Part shown: positions 17,453 through 27,300 of the stretch, in pieces
How the letters are laid out: each line of letters begins with the position of its first letter
How positions within the stretch are numbered: the stretch's first letter is position 1
Assembly (NCBI GenBank): GCA_025996865.1
Contig: BNTV01000045.1
Span: 1-36,251 of the forward strand
Length of the DNA: 36,251 bases
Source: Bacteroidia bacterium
GTDB taxonomy: Bacteria; Bacteroidota; Bacteroidia; Bacteroidales; Azobacteroidaceae
Direction: 5' to 3'
Position numbers and translations under genes: made by a program
The notes under the pieces: generated by a model
Seen by the model: the letters and a program-made list of their open reading frames with translations, nothing else
Told to the model about the DNA's origin: nothing
Databases searched by the model: none

Positions 17453-17659
17453 CTATTTTTCGTCTTTATTATCTATTATCAACTCTTTCACGCTCACTTG
17501 CAATATATCTGCAATCCGATTCAAAACTTCCAACGTTGGTTGCTTCCGATTGCAGGAATACGCATTCACCATACTGAAACTCTTACCGAGCTTCTCCGCC
17601 AACCACGTCTGTTTAATCCCTTTTTCATCAAGGACTTCTTTTATTCTATTCAGTTCCAT
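17453..17659 (-). CDS. XRE-family HTH controller of the restriction-modification gene
   Basis: A 68-residue Cro/C1-type helix-turn-helix protein that is nothing but the DNA-binding domain (KQTWLAEKLGKSFSMVNAY, then QPTLEVLNRIADIL). Small proteins of this form commonly precede Bacteroidota restriction-modification genes and act as timing controllers (C proteins). The stop is two bases from the start of the 879-residue gene, so both are on one transcript. A -7-like element lies 32 bases upstream. Autoregulation is expected for the class but no operator palindrome is evident. Confidence 0.88.
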   Translation of the reverse strand: MELNRIKEVLDEKGIKQTWLAEKLGKSFSMVNAYSCNRKQPTLEVLNRIADILQVSVKELIIDNKDEK

Positions 17660-17690
17660 ATTAATAAAAAATATATCAATATTTATGTTG

Positions 17691-17698
17691 CAAATATA
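17691..17698 (-). promoter_or_regulatory. Predicted -7 element for the XRE / restriction-modification operon
   Basis: The minus strand reads TATATTTG, a full match to TAnnTTTG, with transcription expected near 17684 and a leader of about 25 bases. No good TTTG -33 element is found at the usual distance, which would fit a weak or controlled promoter. Confidence 0.5.
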
Positions 17699-17747
17699 GT
17701 GAAAAACATGCTATAAAAATAACTCTTTGACAGAAATATTATTTCCC

Positions 17748-18099
17748 TTATTCATCATTGCATGTAAAGATGGATTCGGTCAGGATCAGGGCTACTAATT
17801 CGCTATTGGAAATTGTATCTTGTTTTCCTTTATCATAAATTGTAAGAAGCGTAATCGTAGTATCTTCAACATTGATAATAACATGTGTAATTACATGCGC
17901 ACCGTGGCTTTTTCCTTTGTTTTTGGAAGTAATTGTTATTCGGATTTTACGAAGCCCTTGACCAAGGTCAATGCCAAGAAACGGGTTGGTTAAAAGTTCT
18001 GATTTTAATTGTGTTAAATCATCAGACAATGAATGATATTTTTTTCTCAATTGTCTAACCCTTTTATCAAACCCCTAGAGTTTGAATAGTAGTATTCAT
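17748..18099 (-). pseudogene. RelE/HigB-like toxin gene with an N-terminal frameshift
   Basis: The long frame (from a TTG at 18050) gives a protein with SLSDDLTQLKSELLTNP, LGQGLRKIRI and a C-terminal ITLLTIYDKGEQ-like strand, typical of RelE/HigB-like mRNA interferases. That frame remains protein-like upstream (FDKRVRQLRKKY) until a stop. The natural ATG is at 18099, eight bases after the antitoxin stop, and reads MNTTIQTLG before stopping. Joining the two frames at the G4 run (complement of 18072-18075) restores a normal toxin of about 116 residues. Removing one base makes the whole interval a multiple of three. Either the toxin is inactivated, or it is expressed only by internal initiation or slippage. 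Confidence 0.75.
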
Positions 18100-18107
18100 T
18101 ATTATTT

Positions 18108-18323
18108 TCAGTTTTCAAGTTCTGCAATCAAATCATCCAAAGAACCAAATTTAACATATTCACCACGCTGTTCGGCTTTAAGCGCCTGAATACCTGCATA
18201 TAAATCGCTTATTATCTGTTCTTTAGTAACTATAGCCTTACTCCTGTTCCGCTGATAAGCCACAACAGGTTCATTTACGGAAGATACCGTATCTGTTTGG
18301 GTTTTATGTAATTTTGCTGCCAT
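18108..18323 (-). CDS. Antitoxin of a RelE/HigB-like toxin-antitoxin pair
   Basis: A 71-residue small protein directly upstream of the toxin (eight bases to the original toxin ATG) and with its own promoter. The N-terminal part is basic and probably flexible (NEPVVAYQRNRSKAIV); the C-terminal part is acidic and helical (SLDDLIAELEN), typical of a toxin-wrapping tail. I do not recognise a named antitoxin family with certainty. The assignment rests on the order antitoxin then toxin, the spacing and the size. Confidence 0.7.
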   Translation of the reverse strand: MAAKLHKTQTDTVSSVNEPVVAYQRNRSKAIVTKEQIISDLYAGIQALKAEQRGEYVKFGSLDDLIAELEN

Positions 18324-18345
18324 AACTGTATATATTTTATTGATG

Positions 18346-18377
18346 CAAAATTATAAAAATCTTTGGGAATAGCCAAA
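18346..18377 (-). promoter_or_regulatory. Predicted promoter of the toxin-antitoxin operon
   Basis: On the minus strand TTTG (18377-18374) is followed after 20 bases by TAATTTTG (18353-18346), matching both Bacteroidota promoter elements. Transcription would start near 18339, about 16 bases before the antitoxin ATG. Confidence 0.65.
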
Positions 18378-18410
18378 TTTTCAGATACTGTTTTTTCAGA
18401 ATGAGTACCA

Positions 18411-21400
18411 CTAATTCGTTTTCATTTCCCTGTACTTTTTAGGTGTAGTTCCGAACTTTTGCTGAAAAATCCGGTAAAAACTTCCCCGATTATTAAATCC
18501 GGCTTTGTACATGACTTCGTCCACCGAATAAAGGCTGGTTATCAACAATTTTTCTACTACTACCAAGCGATATTTTTTGATTAAATCCGCCGGAGTCTGA
18601 TCGGTAATTATTTTTAGTTTACGGTAAAGGTGACGGGAACTCACTCCCATTTCCGAAGCCAATTGTTCCGTTGAGAAATCGGGATTTGTCAAATTTTTAT
18701 CGATAATGAAAAGAATCCGTTCAAAAAACTTTTTGTGTTCTTTGTGTATGAATTTCCCGTCCATAAATTCGTATGCACTGATTGCAGAGTGATAATAATC
18801 TTCCAAATCATTTTGCCGTTGAATCAAATGTTCTGCTACCGACAGTATGTATTCTACATTGAACGGCTTTACAATATAGGCTTCCGCGCCGGCGGCAATT
18901 CCTTCCGTCTGTTCTTCCGGCGTATTTTTTGCGGACAGTAAAATGAACGGTACGTGTGAGGTGCGACGGTTGGCTTTTATTTGCTTCATCAGGGATATTC
19001 CATCCATTTCGGGCATCATGATATCCGAAATAATCAGATGGGGTTGAATGGTTTCCATCGTTTCCAATACGGTAGCTGCATTTTCCAGTGCAACCACATT
19101 GTATTGTTTTTTTAGAATGTCGGAAACAAACCAACGCATTTCCGGATCGTCGTCAATCACAAAAACGGTTAATTTGGACTTAATGGGTGTGTTATTTTCA
19201 ACTTCGACAACCGGCTTGTCAACCAATGGATTGGCGGAAATAACCAAGGATTGTTTTTCTGTAATCTCGGATTTTACATTTTCAGTAATTTCTCCCGAAG
19301 GAAGGCTTACTCTAAATTCGGCATATTCGCCGGGAATGCTGCGGACATCGATTGTTCCATTGAGCAGTTTGACCATACTGTGGCAGATAGACAATCCCAA
19401 TCCGTTGCGGGCAAAAATTCCTTTTTGCGTTTGTTTTTCAAAATTTTCCAATACGCTGTACCGGTCAAAAATGAGTGGAATATCTTCTTCTTTAATTCCT
19501 TTTCCGGTATTCGCCACGGAAATTTTCAGCGTTTGGATTTCCATATCTGCATAAACTTTCAATATTATTTTTCCGTTATCGGGCGTATATTTAAACGCAT
19601 TGGAAAGTAGATTTGTCAGAATGATTGTAAAGCAGTTTTCATCCGTATTCCAGCCAATTTTATCCTCAATATCAATTTCATAATGAACGCCTTTCGACTC
19701 CGAAAGTTCAAGAAACGAATCCGCAATCGTGCGCGCCGAATCCGAAATATCGACTCGCGCGATGACGCATGACTTATGTCCGGTTTCAATTCGCCTGAAT
19801 TCAATCAGTTCCTGAATAAGGGAGTGAAGACGCTCTGCATTTTTCATGATCAGTTGAGCATATTTTTTCACGAAACCGTCGGATTTTTCATACGACAGGA
19901 TTCTGTCGCAAGGACCGTAAATCAAGGTTAAAGGAGTAGAAAATTCATGCGTGATATTCGTAAAAAAGCGTAATTTGGATTCGTAAATCTCTTCTTTTTG
20001 CTGCTGATTCATCTTTTCAATGATGCTTTCCCGTTTGAGCCGGTATCTCCACCGGACTGTCTGAACGGTAATATAGGCCGACAACAGGAATAGCATTGTA
20101 TAAACGGCATAAGCCCAAGCGGTTTGATACCAAGGCGGAAGTATTTTGATGCGAAGCGAATAAATATCCGTCATCAAATTACCATTGTTGCATTTGACCC
20201 GCAGGACGTATTCTCCCGGTGGGACATTCGTGAAATTAACCATGTTGGAAGTCCCGTTATCAATCCATTTGTCGTTCAAATTTTCCAAGTTATAATAATA
20301 CCGGCAATTCTGACCGTTCAGATAATCCAAAGCGATAAAAGAAATGGAAAAGAAATTCTGGTCATATTTTAGTTTAAGAAATTCCCCTTTTGCATCCGGC
20401 TGTATAAGATCATTCAGGTTATACTCGTTCTCATAAATCTTCAAACCGGTAAAATAAATATCGGGAACGAACTTTTTATTGGCGTACATATCCGGTGAAA
20501 TCATTACGAAACCGTTCGTTCCCCCGAAAAATAACGTGCCGGTTTTATCGTCGCGCAAATACGCTCCGTCGCTGAATTCAAATACATTCAACCCGCTTTT
20601 GTGGTTATATACGCGGAAATTTTTAGCGTCCGTATCAAAACGTGCCACACCGCCATTCGTGCTTAACCATAAAAATCCGTCGTCGTCTTCCTGTATTCCG
20701 TGAATCGTGTTGTTCGGAAGTCCTTCGATTTCATTGTAATTTTCATAAAAAACTTCGCGGGTAACGGGATTATATTCCAAAAGTTTGAGAACTCCGAAAC
20801 TTGTGCCGACCCATATATTTCCTTTCGAATCTTTGTAAATGCTTAGTATATCGTTAATTGTTCGAATATCTTTTTTATAAAACCGGACTTCGTCAAACTT
20901 TTCGGTTTTGAGATTCAAACGCTGCAAACCGTATCCCCGGTTTCCAAACCAGAGAATACTGTCGTTTTCCCGGCACGCCGTAAAGAAATAATTATATGAC
21001 ATCTCATCCTTTACAAATGTAAACCGTTTGATTGATTTTATATACGGATCATTCATCGATCCGCCAAGGATTATTTTAAAAATTCCGGCGCCTACCGAAG
21101 CCAGCCAAAGGGTAGAATCATTCACTTCGCATATCGAGTGTACATAAAAAATTGGTTCCGGACTTTGGGACGCGAGCCGCTTCACTTTTTTATCCTTGAA
21201 CGAATAATAATTCAATCCCGGCCCATCTCCTCCGATCCAGAGAATATTCCGGTCGCTTTTCCCGAAAGCATATACCGAATTATTTGTAAGAACGCTGTTC
21301 GTTGTGATAATATGATTGATTCGCTTGGTATTCAAATCATTTCCGTTGTCGTAGTCTTCAACCATCAAGATGCCGTCGTCTTTCGTACCGACCCATAGAT

Positions 21401-22493
21401 TCCGGCCGTTGTCCAGAAATAATGCCCGCACCGGTTTCTGAATCGAAAACTGCAAGTGGTCAAACGTAGCGGAACGAATGGAAAACATATCGCGAGTATA
21501 TATATAAACACCTTGCCCGTCGGTGCCTATCCATATAATATCCTGTTCGTCATCTTTAAGTAATGAGAAAACCCCGCAAAAAATATCAACCGGTTCAACC
21601 CTGTATTTTATCTCGTGTTCAGGCGTATTCCGGAGACGAATCAAGCCATTGGTCTGAAAAGCGACCAAATAATCGTCGTTATCTTTCAGGATGGAAGATA
21701 CAATGCCTCTTCCTTCAATTTCTTTCCGCAGATTCATAATAAAGGTTTTTTTATCGCTTGTGGAATCTGTTTCAAAAAGAAAATAGTTGGAATCAATAAA
21801 ATAAATGCGCCCGTTATCTTCAAATGCGTAACGAACCGGCGAATCATGGAGAAAATTACCTGCGGAGGTCAGCTGAGGTTTTCCATCCTTGAAAGAAATC
21901 ATTATATGCTGTATAATTCCTTTGTTTGTCACCACCCACAACCTGTTTCTGCGATCGATAAAAATGCGCTGAATATCGCTCTTTATAATGTTCGGAAAAG
22001 AGAGGGATATAAACCGTTTATCGGCTTTGTCGTAATAATCGATTGCGTTATCCTCATGAATGGTAAAAACTTCATTCGTTGATGTCTTTGCCCAAAAATA
22101 CTTACCTTCAAATTCTTCATGACATTCGATTTCCCGTGTTTTCTTATTATAACGGTTAAGGCCGTGATTGGTATTTATCCAAATAATACCGTTTTCTCCT
22201 TCCCTCACTTCTTCAATCAGATTACCCGAAAGGCTGCCGGGAACATTTACATCGGGCTTGAAAATATGAATATCCACGCCGTTATATACGTTCAGTCCAT
22301 CCACAGAGCCAAACCACATAAACCGTTCGCTGTCGCGGCATATTGATAATATGGCGCTGTTGGATAAACCTTCTCTGCTTGACAATTGCCTCAGATTATA
22401 GGCTTTAATGGAAAATGTCAGGAAAAGAGAAAAAACAAAAATCCATGTTCGTTTTGTAAACCCAAAAGATATTCTATAAATAGTATCATCCAT
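18411..22493 (-). CDS. Hybrid two-component system sensor/regulator (HTCS) of the mannan locus
   Basis: A 1360-residue one-protein signalling system. An N-terminal membrane segment or signal (about residues 14-30) is followed by a periplasmic two-component propeller sensor of repeated Reg_prop strands (for example FMWFGSVDGLNVYN and IIWIGTDGQGVYIY) to about 690, then a Y_Y_Y domain (about 700-775). A transmembrane helix follows (about 788-812). The kinase has phospho-acceptor His849 (ITHEFSTP), N-box NLLSNAFKYTP near 965 and G-box GLGLS near 1031. The receiver has phospho-acceptor Asp1157 (SDIMMPEMDG), and an AraC-type DNA-binding domain fills about 1260-1355. The Cys/periplasmic propeller of HTCS proteins binds oligosaccharide products directly. 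It is transcribed away from the GH125 gene, and both promoters flank a candidate operator. Length is normal for the class. Confidence 0.95.
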   Translation of the reverse strand: MDDTIYRISFGFTKRTWIFVFSLFLTFSIKAYNLRQLSSREGLSNSAILSICRDSERFMWFGSVDGLNVYNGVDIHIFKPDVNVPGSLSGNLIEEVREGENGIIWINTNHGLNRYNKKTREIECHEEFEGKYFWAKTSTNEVFTIHEDNAIDYYDKADKRFISLSFPNIIKSDIQRIFIDRRNRLWVVTNKGIIQHIMISFKDGKPQLTSAGNFLHDSPVRYAFEDNGRIYFIDSNYFLFETDSTSDKKTFIMNLRKEIEGRGIVSSILKDNDDYLVAFQTNGLIRLRNTPEHEIKYRVEPVDIFCGVFSLLKDDEQDIIWIGTDGQGVYIYTRDMFSIRSATFDHLQFSIQKPVRALFLDNGRNLWVGTKDDGILMVEDYDNGNDLNTKRINHIITTNSVLTNNSVYAFGKSDRNILWIGGDGPGLNYYSFKDKKVKRLASQSPEPIFYVHSICEVNDSTLWLASVGAGIFKIILGGSMNDPYIKSIKRFTFVKDEMSYNYFFTACRENDSILWFGNRGYGLQRLNLKTEKFDEVRFYKKDIRTINDILSIYKDSKGNIWVGTSFGVLKLLEYNPVTREVFYENYNEIEGLPNNTIHGIQEDDDGFLWLSTNGGVARFDTDAKNFRVYNHKSGLNVFEFSDGAYLRDDKTGTLFFGGTNGFVMISPDMYANKKFVPDIYFTGLKIYENEYNLNDLIQPDAKGEFLKLKYDQNFFSISFIALDYLNGQNCRYYYNLENLNDKWIDNGTSNMVNFTNVPPGEYVLRVKCNNGNLMTDIYSLRIKILPPWYQTAWAYAVYTMLFLLSAYITVQTVRWRYRLKRESIIEKMNQQQKEEIYESKLRFFTNITHEFSTPLTLIYGPCDRILSYEKSDGFVKKYAQLIMKNAERLHSLIQELIEFRRIETGHKSCVIARVDISDSARTIADSFLELSESKGVHYEIDIEDKIGWNTDENCFTIILTNLLSNAFKYTPDNGKIILKVYADMEIQTLKISVANTGKGIKEEDIPLIFDRYSVLENFEKQTQKGIFARNGLGLSICHSMVKLLNGTIDVRSIPGEYAEFRVSLPSGEITENVKSEITEKQSLVISANPLVDKPVVEVENNTPIKSKLTVFVIDDDPEMRWFVSDILKKQYNVVALENAATVLETMETIQPHLIISDIMMPEMDGISLMKQIKANRRTSHVPFILLSAKNTPEEQTEGIAAGAEAYIVKPFNVEYILSVAEHLIQRQNDLEDYYHSAISAYEFMDGKFIHKEHKKFFERILFIIDKNLTNPDFSTEQLASEMGVSSRHLYRKLKIITDQTPADLIKKYRLVVVEKLLITSLYSVDEVMYKAGFNNRGSFYRIFQQKFGTTPKKYREMKTN

Positions 22494-22533
22494 TCTAATT
22501 GATATTCAATGCGTTTTTCCAAAAATTAAAATA

Positions 22534-22564
22534 CAAATTTAATACTTTTTAAATCAAAATCAAA
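22534..22564 (-). promoter_or_regulatory. Predicted promoter of the HTCS gene
   Basis: The minus strand reads TTTG (22564-22561), exactly 19 bases, then TAAATTTG (22541-22534). Both elements match the Bacteroidota consensus. Transcription would start near 22527, giving a leader of about 34 bases. Confidence 0.75.
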
Positions 22565-22599
22565 CCTTGAAATCTTAAAAATACAGGAAGAATTACGCC

Positions 22600-22632
22600 A
22601 TGTCGGAAATTAAGAATAATATGTCGGAAATT
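22600..22632 (+). promoter_or_regulatory. Candidate HTCS operator: two 12-base direct repeats
   Basis: The 12-mer ATGTCGGAAATT occurs at 22600-22611 and again at 22621-22632, 21 bases apart start to start, that is two helical turns on the same DNA face. The second copy ends five bases before the predicted -33 element of the GH125 promoter, the position expected for an activator. AraC-type regulators commonly bind such direct repeats. The binding itself is inferred. Confidence 0.65.
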
Positions 22633-22636
22633 CGTA

Positions 22637-22667
22637 CTTGTACTTGAGAATTATCATATTATTTTTG
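22637..22667 (+). promoter_or_regulatory. Predicted promoter of the mannan utilisation operon
   Basis: CTTG (22637-22640), 19 bases, then TATTTTTG (22660-22667). The -7 is a full match and the -33 is imperfect, as expected for an activator-dependent promoter. Transcription would start near 22674, about 40 bases before the GH125 start. Confidence 0.65.
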
Positions 22668-22713
22668 TCTCCGTTAATTAATATGAATTTTTATATATTA
22701 CATTAAATCGCCT

Positions 22714-24162
22714 ATGATAACACGCAGGAATTTTTTAAAAGCGGGAAGTTTGGGATTAGCTTCCGTCGCTTTGAGTAGTAAAGAACCGGTTTTTGCCGGA
22801 ACGGCTTCTTTATTAAAGCAATCCGGATATGTTTCCAAACGTCCTGAGCTTTCCAAGCGGAATTTTACCTCAAAAGCCGTCGAAGAAACAATCATTCAGG
22901 TAAAAAAACAACTCAAAGATCCGAAATTGGCATGGATGTTCGAAAATTGTTTTCCGAATACCTTGGATACAACCGTGCATTTCCGGATGCGCGACAACCG
23001 ACCCGATACCTTTGTATATACGGGCGACATACACGCCATGTGGCTCCGGGATTCGGCGGCGCAAGTCTGGCCCTATCTGAGTTTAATGAAAAAAGATGAA
23101 CCGTTGCGCTTGCTTATTGCCGGAGTTATAAACCGGCAAACAAAATGTATCCTGATTGATCCGTATGCCAATGCTTTCAATGACGGACCCACCGGAAGCG
23201 AATGGAAATCCGATTTTACCGAAATGAAACCCGAATTACATGAACGCAAATGGGAAATCGACTCCTTATGCTACGCCGTTCGCTTAGCATACCACTATTG
23301 GAAACTTACAAACGATACATCCGTATTCTCAGCGGAATGGGAAAAAGCGGCGGAACTGATTCTGAAAACATTCAGAGAACAACAAAGGAAAAACAGTCTG
23401 GGACCTTACAAGTTCCAACGGAAAACCGAACGGCAACTCGATACCTTGTGTAACGACGGATACGGAGCTCCGGTAAAACCGGTAGGACTAATCGTTTCAT
23501 CATTCAGGCCCTCCGACGACGCAACTACCTTGAATTTCTTGATTCCGTCCAACTTGTTTGCCGTGACTTCGCTCAAACAATTGGCCGAAATTTCAACCCA
23601 AGCAACAAAAAACACTTCATTCGCTTCGCAATGTACCGCTTTGGCCGGTGAAGTGCAGACGGCAATCAACAAATATGCCGTTGCAGATCATTTAAATAAT
23701 GGGAAAATCTACGCATTTGAAGCGGATGGTTTTGGAAATCAATTGTTTATGGACGATGCCAACGTACCGAATCTGTTAGCCCTACCCTACTTGGGTTGTG
23801 TCGCTCAAAATGATCCGGTGTACCAAAATACACGGAAATTCGTCTGGAGTACCGATAATCCTTATTTTTTCAAAGGGAAAGCGGCCGAAGGGATCGGAGG
23901 TCCTCACATCGGTTTCGACATGATCTGGCCTATGAGCCTGATAATGAAAGCCATGACAAGCAGTGACGATAAGGAAATCAAATACTGCGTCAAAACTTTG
24001 CGCGATACCGATGGCGGAACCGGTTTCATGCACGAAAGTTTCAATAAGGACAATCCCGAAAAATTCACGCGCTCCTGGTTTGCCTGGACAAATACTTTGT
24101 TCGGCGAACTGATTCTCAAATTATCGAACGAAGGAAAAATCCCTTTATTGAATAATTTATAA
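22714..24162 (+). CDS. GH125 exo-alpha-1,6-mannosidase
   Basis: A 482-residue glycoside hydrolase family 125 enzyme, an inverting exo-alpha-1,6-mannosidase that removes terminal mannose from alpha-1,6 chains. The N-terminus has a twin-arginine-type signal (TRRNFLKAG, residues 3-11), suggesting folded export to the periplasm. Family signatures include [16 protein letters not shown] near residue 106, FRPSDDAT with candidate acid Asp268 or Asp269, [15 protein letters not shown], and GTGFMHESF with candidate base Glu441. It is the first gene of the operon, 150 bases before susC, with the promoter and candidate operator upstream. It would finish the backbone after GH76 endo-cleavage and import. 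Length is typical (about 450-480). Confidence 0.95.
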   Translation: MITRRNFLKAGSLGLASVALSSKEPVFAGTASLLKQSGYVSKRPELSKRNFTSKAVEETIIQVKKQLKDPKLAWMFENCFPNTLDTTVHFRMRDNRPDTFVYTGDIHAMWLRDSAAQVWPYLSLMKKDEPLRLLIAGVINRQTKCILIDPYANAFNDGPTGSEWKSDFTEMKPELHERKWEIDSLCYAVRLAYHYWKLTNDTSVFSAEWEKAAELILKTFREQQRKNSLGPYKFQRKTERQLDTLCNDGYGAPVKPVGLIVSSFRPSDDATTLNFLIPSNLFAVTSLKQLAEISTQATKNTSFASQCTALAGEVQTAINKYAVADHLNNGKIYAFEADGFGNQLFMDDANVPNLLALPYLGCVAQNDPVYQNTRKFVWSTDNPYFFKGKAAEGIGGPHIGFDMIWPMSLIMKAMTSSDDKEIKYCVKTLRDTDGGTGFMHESFNKDNPEKFTRSWFAWTNTLFGELILKLSNEGKIPLLNNL

Positions 24163-24182
24163 TTGATAATGTAGAAATATAA

Positions 24183-24303
24183 ATGATTATCCGCAAGATT
24201 ACCCCCAACCCCCTAAAGGGGGCTTTAGTGTCTGCGATTTTGCAAGGGGCGCTGCGGCAAAGTCCCCTTTAGGGGATTTAGGGGTAAAAAAGCGGATAAT
24301 CAT
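24183..24303. repeat. Inverted-repeat element between GH125 and susC
   Basis: A 121-base imperfect palindrome. Perfect 12-base ends, ATGATTATCCGC (24183-24194) and its complement (24292-24303), enclose inner inverted blocks such as CCCCCTAAAGGGGG and CCCCTTTAGGGG. Similar C4TAAAG4 palindromes are, as I recall, common between genes in Bacteroidota. It looks like a small non-coding mobile or REP-like element. If transcribed, it would form a strong stem-loop ending 10 bases before the first susC ATG, so it could act as a partial terminator or RNA stabiliser. Confidence 0.8.
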
Positions 24304-24313
24304 AAAATATATT

Positions 24314-27300
24314 ATGTTTTACCACAAACAAAAAATGAGTATGAATAATTTAATGAAAAAACAAAAACGAATGTTTGAAAAATGGCTTTTGTTTTTCTTT
24401 GTGTTGGCCTGTATGACCGCAATACCGGAAAGACTAAGCGCTCAAACGCAAAAGATTACAATTACAGGTAAAGTGTTGGACCAAAGTGGAGAACCGGTGA
24501 TTGGCGGTAACGTCGGTCAAAAAGGAACTTCGGTTGGGACAGTCACAGACCTTGACGGGAATTTTACCTTGGAAGTCCCTGCCGGAGCGACGATTATGAT
24601 TCGTTACATCGGATACACACCGGAAGAAGTGATTGTCAAAGACGAAAAACCATTGACAATCAGATTGAAAGAAGACGTTCAAAAATTGAACGAAGTGGTG
24701 GTGATCGGTTACGGTACCCGACAGCGGAAAAATCTAACGGGAGCAATCGACCAGGTAGGTAATGACGTTTTTGCAGCCAAGCCGGTGGCCAATGCCATGC
24801 AAGCCTTACAGGGAGCGGCGGCCAACCTCACTATTCAGCAGAGGAGCATGAACCCGAACGACAACAGTATGAGTATCAACGTTCGGGGTATCAGCACGAT
24901 GAATAACAATGACCCCTTGATCGTTATCGACGGTTTGATTTCAGGAACAGCCACATTGAATAACCTGAATCCTGCCGATATCGAAAACGTATCCATACTG
25001 AAAGACGCCGGAAGCTCAGCCATTTACGGTTCAAGATCGGCCAACGGCGTTATTTTGGTCACGACCAAACAAGGCTCCAAAACCAATAGACCGATTGTCC
25101 GGTTTAACGGCATGATGGGTTACGAAGATCCGAAAATCCTCTACCAACCGGTCAAAGGATGGCAAAATGCCATGTACAGAAATGAAGCCAATATGAATGT
25201 CGGAAGCGCCCCGGTTTATACTCCCGAACAAATCCGGGATCTGTACGACCATCAGGACGAGGAATACTGGTATTACAACGAAATCATGAAAACCGCCCTT
25301 CAACAGACTTACGGATTGAACATCCAAGGCGGTAATGAAAGTACCACCTACATGGTTTCGGCCGGTTACTACAATCAAGGAAGCAACTTCAAGGGAAATT
25401 TCGGTTTGGAACGCTACAATTTCCGTTCAAATCTGACTACGGAATACGGACGCTTCAAACTGACCGCCCTGATGGGATACAATCGCCGGATGGAACGCAC
25501 GGTAGCCGGAGGAACAGGCAACGTGATTATCAACTCCTCGCGTATCCCGCCTTATTATTTCTACAAACTCAAAGAAGGTGACAAATATCTCGTCAATGAA
25601 ATAATCGGCGACGACAACACCTTGGCGAAATTGGAACAAGGCGGCTTTGAAAGAAAAGATGAAGATAACTTTATCGGAAGTATGAATCTTGATTTCAAAA
25701 TTATCGAAGGCTTGAAAGCAAGAGGCTTGGTCGGTATGGACCTGACACAGCATCACCGTTTTCGCCGGTACATGGAAGTGCCTCTTTATACGCCGTCGGA
25801 TCTGGCAAATCCGGTAGTATCCATTTCTCCCGACAGGATTACGGACGATTACAATGAAAAGCGTTATACATTAAGTACGCAATTCATGCTGGATTTTGAC
25901 CGGACTTTCAATTCCGTTCATCACGTTACCGCTTTGCTGGGGACATCCAATGAATCCTATACCAGACAATCCAGTTTGGCCGGTTGGAAATATACCGACC
26001 CGGATTTGGGCCTTCCGGTTAAGAAAGAAGGTGATGCCGTTTATACAAGTACCCAGACCTCAAATGACGCTACCGACCAAACCGGTATCACATCCATATT
26101 TGGCCGTGCAGGATATAATTACGCCGATAAATATTACGCCGATTTTGTTTTTCGGTACGACGGTTCTTCCAAATTTCTCAAAGCGCATCGTTGGGGATTC
26201 TTCCCTTCGGTTTCGGCAGGATGGCGGATTTCGGAAGAAAATTTCATGGAATTTTATAAAGAAAAAACAGGCGATTTGAAAATAAGGGGTTCATACGGTA
26301 TATTGGGAAACCAAAATGTGGATAACTATTCTTATCAGACCACATACCAACAATTTGCCAATACCTACGTATTCAACAATGTTGCCGTTCCGGGAACAGG
26401 ATATACCTACGGTAATGAATTGCTTACCTGGGAAAAATCGGCTACCGCGAATATCGGGCTGGATGCGACTTTCTTCCATAATAAGCTGTTTGTCTCCTTG
26501 GATTATTTCAATAAACGGACGTACGATATCCTGATAAGCCGCGAGGTAGCTTCCGTTTTCGGCTCCAACGCCGCGAAAGAAAATGTAGGCGTTATGCAGA
26601 ACCGGGGTTGGGAAGCCACCATCAGTTATCGTTTGAAAACAGGCGACTTCAATCATAATTTCAGCTTGAACGTTTCGGATTCCAAAAATAAGGTTGTCGA
26701 TTTCGACGGTAAAGAACGAATTGACCAGAACGACCAGTTGTATAAAATCATTCGGGAAGGGGAAGCGATTGGATCGTATTACGGTTACTTAACGGACGGA
26801 TTATTCCAAAGTTATGATGAAATTGCCAACAGCGCGCTTCCGGGAGGAGCCAGTGTTCAACCGGGCGACGTAAAATATGTAGATATCGACAACAACGGAA
26901 TCATTGATGACAAAGACCGTGTCGTTCAGGGCTACGCTTTTCCAAGATACACATTCGGATTTACTTACGCTCTCGCTTATAAGGATTTTGACTTCAGCCT
27001 TCTCATTCAGGGCGTTGGAAAACGCAATCAATACTTACGTGGAGAATTAATCGAACCGTTCCATTCCAATTATTCGTATTGTATTTACCAACACCAGTTG
27101 GATTTCTGGACGCCTACCAATCCGGATGCCAGATGGCCTCGTTTAACAGCTCCCGGTTCTCCTTCGAGCACAAATAACTGGGGCAGGGCGGGTACGGATA
27201 TTTACCTGCTGGATGCAGCTTATCTCCGTGTGAAGAATGTACAATTGGGATATACTTTGCCCCGGAAACTGACAAGCAAGTTTGGCGTACAAAAATTGCG

